DNA of 10,546 nt from DATFYI01 sp035315125 (lineage in GTDB: Bacteria; Chloroflexota; Anaerolineae; Anaerolineales; Anaerolineaceae). Each line of letters starts with the position of its first letter. Within the stretch, counting starts at the first letter, position 1. The stretch lies in the NCBI GenBank assembly GCA_035315125.1, contig DATFYI010000046.1, forward strand, positions 1-10,546, written 5' to 3'. Of this stretch, positions 6,818-10,546 are shown one piece after another. The notes beneath the pieces were generated by a model. That model saw only the letters and a program-made list of their open reading frames with translations. It was not told where the DNA came from and did not search any database. Both the position numbers and the translations under genes were made by a program.

Positions 6818-7012
6818 ATGATTTACATATTTAAAATATTTGATGATCAATTTCCAAGCGACCCGCACCACATCTGCACCAGCGGTGATGCAAGGCGAGG
6901 CAGTCCACATGCTCTTAAAGGTATCATACTGAGAATTCCGATAAAACGTTATGAGAAATTAATTGAAAATAATCCCTGTGAAGGATGGCTAATAATTAAG
7001 GAAGGAGTATAG
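6818..7012 (+). CDS. Possible small protein coupled to the methyltransferase (64 aa)
   Basis: I do not recognise this protein. It reads from ATG 6818, rich in Ile, Pro and His at first (DDQFPSDPHHI), then KRYEKLIENNPCEGWLIIKEGV, which looks like real coding sequence. Its stop (7010-7012) lies 4 nt before the methyltransferase ATG at 7017, and its last codons carry the methyltransferase's Shine-Dalgarno, a typical arrangement for translational coupling. The frame stays open upstream into repeat copy 2, so the true start is uncertain and it may be the tail of a gene replaced by the repeat. No ribosome site is obvious before 6818. A role beside a DNA methyltransferase is only an inference. Confidence 0.35.
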   Translation: MIYIFKIFDDQFPSDPHHICTSGDARRGSPHALKGIILRIPIKRYEKLIENNPCEGWLIIKEGV

Positions 7013-7016
7013 AAAT

Positions 7017-7181
7017 ATGAAAAAAGGTTCAATTACCAGCACTTTTGGTACAACTGCAAGAATCAATCACGACTCGTCACCCTTTTATAATTCGAGGCTT
7101 AATTCAGAATTGCCTATAAACGAGGGGAAGGTCTCCCCGACAATGAATTTCCGACTGAGTATGAAGACAAAATTATTTTAG
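7017..7181 (+). pseudogene. N-terminal segment of the DNA methyltransferase, out of frame with the body
   Basis: From ATG 7017, with a good Shine-Dalgarno (AAGGAAGGAG, 6998-7007, 9 nt spacing), the frame reads MKKGSITSTFGTTARINHDS and on through FYNSRLNSELPINEGK to a stop at 7179-7181. From memory of the family, these look like N-terminal residues of this methyltransferase type. The homologous continuation DNEFPTEYEDKIILGSSEHM is in a different frame, starting near 7139, and leads directly into the ORF at 7196. One missing base, most simply in the C run 7135-7138 or the G run 7124-7127, would join the two into a protein of about 310 residues. Either the gene is broken or the read has a homopolymer error. 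Confidence 0.7.
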
Positions 7182-7195
7182 GTAGTTCCGAACAC

Positions 7196-7948
7196 ATGAA
7201 GGAAATACCCGATAACTCTCTGCACTTGATGGTTACATCACCACCCTACAACGTAACGAAGGATTACGATGAGAATTTCTCGCTCAAAGAATATCTACAA
7301 TTCCTGCGAAATGTATTTTCAGAAACCTATCGAGTGCTGATCGACGGTGGAAGGGCTTGCGTCAACGTGGCAAACTTAGGCAGGAAACCATATCTTCCTA
7401 TATCAGATTTGATTTCACAAATCATGCTTGAGATAGGTTTTCAAATGCGTGGAGAGATTATTTGGAATAAAGGAGCAGGTGCGGGTGTATCGATGGCTTG
7501 GGGTAGCTGGCTATTTGCATCAAACCCCGTTTTACAAGATGTACAAGAATATATTATGGTGTTTTCGAAGGGTTCTTTCGGACGCAAAAAGACCGATGGC
7601 AAAGAAGATACAATCTCAAAAGATCAATTCATGGAATGGACAAAGTCAATTTGGACGATGAACCCCGAATCTGCTAAAAAGGTAGGGCATCCCGCTCCAT
7701 TCCCAATCGAATTACCATATCGCTTTATTCAACTGTACAGCTTCAAAGGTGATGTGATACTTGACCCATTTATGGGTAGTGGAACTACAGCTATCGCAAC
7801 TCTGAAAGCAGGCAGAAAATATATTGGGTACGATAATGACCCAAAGTATGTGAAACTGGCAGAAGAAAGAATGGCTTCTTTCTCAGCTTCTGTTTCTGAT
7901 GCTCCAGGAGATGACGGGAGAAAAGTTAATCAACCGCTAGCCGGATAG
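7196..7948 (+). CDS. Beta-class DNA methyltransferase, probably N4-cytosine (catalytic body, 250 aa)
   Basis: A DNA methyltransferase that moves a methyl group from S-adenosylmethionine to an exocyclic base amine. Motif IV, TSPPYN, is at residues 14-19; SPPY rather than DPPY is usual for N4-cytosine enzymes. The AdoMet-binding motif I, DPFMGSGTTA, comes later, at 190-199. This order (IV, middle region, I) is the beta class. Between them lie ANLGRKPYLP, RGEIIWNKGAGAG, AWGSWLFA and GHPAPFPIELPYRFIQLY, all family-like. The ATG at 7196 is probably not the natural start: about 59 residues are encoded upstream in another frame (7017 onward) behind a good ribosome site. Even so, both catalytic motifs are intact here. 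No restriction endonuclease is recognisable beside it, so it appears to be an orphan. The target sequence cannot be predicted. Confidence 0.88.
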   Translation: MKEIPDNSLHLMVTSPPYNVTKDYDENFSLKEYLQFLRNVFSETYRVLIDGGRACVNVANLGRKPYLPISDLISQIMLEIGFQMRGEIIWNKGAGAGVSMAWGSWLFASNPVLQDVQEYIMVFSKGSFGRKKTDGKEDTISKDQFMEWTKSIWTMNPESAKKVGHPAPFPIELPYRFIQLYSFKGDVILDPFMGSGTTAIATLKAGRKYIGYDNDPKYVKLAEERMASFSASVSDAPGDDGRKVNQPLAG

Positions 7949-7949
7949 C

Positions 7950-8243
7950 TGCTTCACTCAATTTCACCGCCAACTTTATGCTGGGCGCAATGTTGTGGAA
8001 AACCGCTAGTGCATCATTGACGAGCATATCAAAAATATGGAACGGCGAATTGCCGATTTCGTATATAGATTAGCAACGATCACAAGAAGGAAAAAATGCA
8101 GCACTACCCAACACTTGTACCAAAGGCTACGATGCAGCTGAATTTGGCCCGTGCGTGGTGGAAGTGATTTGTCAATTGATTGAAAAAAAGTTCGTCACCA
8201 TCAGTCACGCCAAGGGGTTGCTAACCTTTTCAGAAGAATATTA
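7950..8243 (+). pseudogene. Decayed coding remnants, family not identified
   Basis: Two protein-like stretches in different frames suggest an eroded gene. From about 7955 one frame reads FHRQLYAGRNVVENR, a stop at 8009-8011, then IDEHIKNMERRIADFVYRLA and on to a stop near 8136. A second frame reads KGYDAAEFGPCVVEVICQLI and on through TISHAKGLLTFSEEY to a stop at 8241-8243. The segments look coding but are broken by a stop and a frame change. A transposase origin is possible, but I cannot name a family. No intact gene is seen from 7949 to 8687. Confidence 0.35.
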
Positions 8244-8294
8244 GGCTGTTGGGTTAAGAAAATAGTCATGCAATTAACGGGCAATTCTCCTAAT

Positions 8295-8338
8295 AGATGT
8301 GCCGAAACGCATGTTGTTTATGTGATAGCACATCTTTT
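8295..8338 (+). terminator. Hairpin in the pre-ACT intergenic region, weak terminator candidate
   Basis: agatgtgc (8295-8302) pairs perfectly with gcacatct (8328-8335), followed by TTT. The loop is 25 nt, long for an intrinsic terminator, so this is a weak call. It lies between the decayed remnants and the structured ACT leader. Confidence 0.3.
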
Positions 8339-8417
8339 GCGGAAGAGTCAAAGAATGGGGGCAGATCACACCATATTTGGAACAGCGTCTAACGACTCTT
8401 TATTGATTCCTGAATAA

Positions 8418-8621
8418 CCGTGTGCTAAACTAATCATAGTTAAACAGGTTTTATCAGCACAAACGGAAACGTCAACCCAAGACTTTAACATTCACGCCTG
8501 ACCCGCAAGGATGTGGTCTTAAAGAGCATAAAAGCGAAACCAACCGTTATGAAATGGCCTCGCTTTTTTCGGTTGTGTCTCGTTTTTTTTAGTAAAATGC
8601 TGGAAATTCTCACATTTTACT
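8418..8621 (+). promoter_or_regulatory. Stacked hairpins with a T8 run, candidate structured leader or attenuator of the ACT gene
   Basis: Several paired elements follow each other ahead of the ACT-domain gene. First, ccgtgtgct (8418-8426) pairs with agcac-aa-acgg (8456-8466), nine base pairs with a 2-nt bulge. Next, aaaagcga (8530-8537) pairs with tcgctttt (8560-8567), running into a T run. Overlapping that, caaccg (8541-8546) can instead pair with cggttg (8570-8575) before TTTTTTTT (8583-8590). The two helices cross, so they exclude each other or form a pseudoknot, as in attenuators. Last, agtaaaatg (8591-8599) pairs with cattttact (8613-8621). It matches no riboswitch class I can recall. 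A plain terminator of an upstream transcript is the simpler alternative. Confidence 0.4.
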
Positions 8622-8687
8622 GAGATCAAAATCCATCAACCTTTATTCACATATGCGTTTGTGATGCAACATTTGAAGGAGGAAGAC

Positions 8688-9065
8688 ATGGCAAAAGATC
8701 TGACGGTTATCCTGGAAGACAAGCCAGGTATGTTGGCGCACTTAGGCGAGGTTCTTGGCCGGGCCGGGGTGAACATCGAAGGCATTTGCGGAATGAGGTT
8801 CGAAAACAAAGGGGTAGTCCACGTTCTGGTAGAAGAAGGGACAAAGGCACGCAAAGCCCTGGAGGTCAATCATATTCAGGTCTCCGAAGAGCAGGACGTG
8901 ATGGTTGTGGAGGTTGAAGATCGCCCCGGCAACCTGGGGAATATCGCCCGCCGTTTGGCTGCCGCCGCGGTGAACATTCACCTGGCCTACCTGGCCACAT
9001 CGACCCGGTTGGTCCTTGGCGTCAGCGACTTGGAGAAAGCACGGTCGGTGGTTCAGCCGAAGTAA
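8688..9065 (+). CDS. Tandem ACT-domain protein (125 aa), probable amino-acid sensor
   Basis: A small cytoplasmic protein made of two ACT domains and nothing else. Domain 1 (about residues 1-65) opens KDLTVILEDKPGMLAHLGEV and domain 2 (about 66-125) opens VMVVEVEDRPGNLGNIARRL. Each has the beta strand, D-(K/R)-PG-x-L turn and helix where ACT domains bind small ligands, usually amino acids. Stand-alone ACT proteins are thought to act as regulators of amino-acid enzymes or transport; no partner enzyme is encoded beside it. The start is fixed by a strong Shine-Dalgarno AAGGAGG (8676-8682) 5 nt before the ATG at 8688; an in-frame GTG upstream at 8661 has no such site. GC content is higher than in the AT-rich stretch before it. 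A long structured leader (8418-8621) suggests attenuation control, as an inference. Confidence 0.88.
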   Translation: MAKDLTVILEDKPGMLAHLGEVLGRAGVNIEGICGMRFENKGVVHVLVEEGTKARKALEVNHIQVSEEQDVMVVEVEDRPGNLGNIARRLAAAAVNIHLAYLATSTRLVLGVSDLEKARSVVQPK

Positions 9066-9102
9066 TCAGAGTAATTCGACTGTTACCCCAATCATATCTG
9101 AA

Positions 9103-9125
9103 ATGAACAGGCATTGCTGGTTCAT
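9103..9125 (+). terminator. Weak hairpin after the ACT gene
   Basis: atgaac (9103-9108) pairs with gttcat (9120-9125), and two inner pairs (ag/ct) form with one bulged G. It lies 38 nt after the ACT stop codon. There is no proper T-run, so the terminator role is tentative. Confidence 0.3.
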
Positions 9126-9228
9126 GAGTGTTTGCGCGCCTCTTGACCTGTCTCCCGAAACCTGGTCCAAATCATCAGGCAGGATCATGCCAGGAAAAGA
9201 GAATATCCTCGGGAAGGGCAGGTGAAGA

Positions 9229-9324
9229 ATGCCAAAAAAAACCTTTACAACCGAATAGATCATCAGCAAGTTGAGAGAAGCGGATGTGCTAATCAGCCAG
9301 GGGCAGACAGTGCTAGCAATTTGA
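9229..9324 (+). pseudogene. IS3-family transposase OrfA, N-terminal remnant with an in-frame stop
   Basis: From ATG 9229 the frame reads MPKKTFTTE, a TAG stop (9256-9258), then IISKLREADVLISQGQTVLA before a stop at 9322-9324. This matches, from memory, the opening helix of IS3-type OrfA proteins, in which FTTEQIIxKLREAEVLLxQGxT is common; the TAG replaces the CAG for Gln. Only about 31 of roughly 90-100 codons remain and no OrfB is seen. Repeat copy 3 begins 10 bp later, suggesting a deletion or recombination joined the two. This is clearly a dead fragment. Apart from the weak hairpin at 9103-9125, the 9066-9228 stretch before it shows nothing supportable. Confidence 0.65.
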
Positions 9325-9333
9325 ATATATATC

Positions 9334-9409
9334 AAATTACACGACTGCCCGTGCAGTTAACCACTACGGCGAATTAGAGATTACCCGGAAATGGCTTCAC
9401 CATTGACCT
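9334..9409 (+). repeat. Dispersed repeat, copy 3 (left half only)
   Basis: Positions 9345-9386 are identical over 42 bp to 6670-6711 of copy 2, and similarity continues through atggcttca to about 9409. The hairpin and palindrome half found in copies 1 and 2 is missing. The - strand again shows GEAIS and a TAA stop at the place where copies 1 and 2 have theirs. It begins right after the IS3 remnant. A 6-bp inverted repeat cggtca/tgaccg (9452-9480) lies beyond it; the rest of 9410-9539 holds nothing I can support. Confidence 0.8.
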
Positions 9410-9539
9410 AATAAGAAAACACTTGAATACCGGAAATCTCATCCCTGGCAACGGTCATCATGCCGTGCTGCTAGTGACCGATCCGCATTTTACCGCTTAG
9501 GCTGATTTCAATTGTTTATGGCTAATGTTCGGGTTCGGC

Positions 9540-10546
9540 TCAGCTGACATGCAGCTCAACCACCTGACGGAAGTGGAAGCCCATGATGGCTAACGTTATT
9601 GCCAGCGGGAACAGACGAGGGCGCCGGAACAGAGTCCAGAAAAACAGACGCCAATAATGGACGCGTTCGACGCTGCAGATTCCCAGCTGATAGATGGAAC
9701 GTCCCAAGGCCAGGACATATTGCAGCTCCAGATGGATCCTGATCTTAGGCGGCTGGTACTCGCGTAGAAAAGTCATAACCCGGTCATAGTAGGATTTTGG
9801 AGCGTAGATTTGCTCTAGGATTTTACGATAACCTACCCTCAGTGATTCCAGGCCCATCTTGGGGATAATGTTGGTCGAGCCATCCATATTATCACCCGAT
9901 ACTTCATTCAACAAGCGGCCCTCTTGTTTCAGACGTTCATACAAATGCGTCCCTGGAGGAGCCTGCAGCAACCCCACCATGGCTGTCACAATACCGCTCT
10001 TCTGGATGAAATCAATCTGCTGTTGGAAGATCGAGGGCGTATCGTTATCAAAACCAACAATGAACCCTCCCTGCACCTGCAATCCGGCGCGCTGGAGCAG
10101 CTTCACACTTTCTACTAAGACGCGCCCTTTGTTTTGGTTCTTGTTGCATTCGGCCAGGCTGTCCTCGTTCGGTGTCTCGATGCCAACGAACACCGTGTCG
10201 AACCCGGCTTGGACCATGAGATTGAGCAAATCCGTATCGTCGGCCAGATTGATGGATACTTCGGTATTGAATGGTATACCGATCTTACCCTTCCGCCATC
10301 CAATCAACGCAGGCAGCAACTTGGTTTTGATCTGTTTTTTATTGCCGATAAAGTTGTCGTCCACGAAAAAGATGCTCTTGCGCCAGCCCAGCGCATAGAG
10401 GCCGTCCAACTCAGCAATGATCTGAGCGGCAGTCTTGAGGCGCGGACGATGACCCAACAGCGACGTCACGTTGCAAAAATCGCAACTGAAGGGACAGCCT
10501 CGAGAAAACTGGATACTGACCGTTTCGTAATGCTTGAGATCTGCCA
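9540..10546 (-). CDS. Radical SAM protein of the B12-binding/DUF4070 type, N-terminus beyond window
   Basis: The frame is open to the right edge, giving about 335 C-terminal residues. The radical SAM cluster motif C-x3-C-x2-C is visible as RGCPFSCDFCN close to the edge (about 10471-10505). It is followed by the core barrel with FFVDDNFIGNKKQIK, FNTEVSINLA, TVFVGIETPNEDSL and QVQGGFIVGFDND, then the C-terminal region AMVGLLQAPPGTHLYERL and RRPRLFPLAITLAI that marks DUF4070-bearing proteins. The family usually has an N-terminal cobalamin-binding domain, which would lie outside the window. Such enzymes cleave S-adenosylmethionine to a radical and often methylate or rearrange unreactive carbons; the substrate is unknown. 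The last 60 residues are rich in aromatic and basic residues with a hydrophobic stretch and may touch the membrane. It is convergent with the ACT module. Confidence 0.92.
   Translation of the reverse strand, partial: ADLKHYETVSIQFSRGCPFSCDFCNVTSLLGHRPRLKTAAQIIAELDGLYALGWRKSIFFVDDNFIGNKKQIKTKLLPALIGWRKGKIGIPFNTEVSINLADDTDLLNLMVQAGFDTVFVGIETPNEDSLAECNKNQNKGRVLVESVKLLQRAGLQVQGGFIVGFDNDTPSIFQQQIDFIQKSGIVTAMVGLLQAPPGTHLYERLKQEGRLLNEVSGDNMDGSTNIIPKMGLESLRVGYRKILEQIYAPKSYYDRVMTFLREYQPPKIRIHLELQYVLALGRSIYQLGICSVERVHYWRLFFWTLFRRPRLFPLAITLAIMGFHFRQVVELHVS

Noticed and set aside
9066..9335. 89-aa open frame on the - strand
   Set aside because: It is antisense to the IS3 OrfA remnant, whose sense reading is recognisable, and starts at the repeat junction.
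3141..9409. Integron attC sites as an explanation of the dispersed repeat
   Set aside because: No RYYYAAC/GTTRRRY core pair in the right arrangement was found, the spacing is kilobases with several genes, and no integron integrase is seen.
9859..10398. 179-aa open frame on the + strand
   Set aside because: Antisense shadow of the radical SAM gene.
1..10546. CRISPR array or rRNA
   Set aside because: No regularly spaced short direct repeats and no rRNA-like stretches on either strand; the only repeat family is the three-copy dispersed one.

Overview
This is a bacterial window of mixed composition, with an accessory middle between ordinary-looking ends. It opens inside a polar amino-acid ABC transporter ATPase gene (+ strand, cut by the left edge) and closes inside a B12-binding-type radical SAM gene (- strand, cut by the right edge). 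Shine-Dalgarno sequences, GTG starts and a sigma70-like promoter all point to a bacterium. The DUF4070-like radical SAM protein and the clustered D-Ala-D-Ala-ligase-like ATP-grasp genes would fit an environmental anaerobe, possibly Chloroflexota/Anaerolineae. That placement is a guess; the sequence does not fix the taxon.

Layout. 1-421: ABC ATPase C-terminal part, then a hairpin. 545-1633: AT-rich glycosyltransferase-like gene, probably acquired. 1671-2697: a promoter, a complete SDR oxidoreductase and a strong terminator hairpin, a self-contained unit. 2855-2902: the 3' part of a tRNA-Val(TAC) on the - strand without its 5' half, which looks like an attachment-site remnant. 3170-6500: three D-Ala-D-Ala-ligase-like ATP-grasp genes, two on the - strand (one complete with a C-terminal extension, one truncated) and a complete divergent one on the + strand. 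6818-7948: a possible small gene coupled to an orphan beta-class (probably N4-cytosine) DNA methyltransferase that is split by a frameshift. 7949-8660: decayed coding remnants, then a stack of RNA-type hairpins leading into a tandem ACT-domain gene (8688-9065). 9229-9324: the first 31 codons of an IS3-type OrfA with an in-frame stop. 9540-10546: radical SAM gene.

The main unexplained structure is a dispersed repeat, in the same orientation at about 3141-3268, 6659-6806 and 9334-9409. Copies 2 and 3 share a 42-bp perfectly identical block. Copies 1 and 2 share a hairpin plus a 20-bp palindrome (perfect in copy 1, one mismatched pair in copy 2). The copies bracket the ATP-grasp module and the methyltransferase-ACT module like cassette borders. 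Copy 1 supplies the stop codon and last residues of the truncated ligase. With the tRNA fragment, IS remnant and broken genes, this indicates a genomic-island-like region assembled in blocks. No integrase, restriction endonuclease, CRISPR array or rRNA was seen.

Functionally, the two complete ATP-grasp proteins probably join amino acids or short peptides using ATP. No murein, lysine-biosynthesis or natural-product genes lie beside them to name the substrate. The ACT protein probably senses an amino acid, and its leader could be an attenuator.
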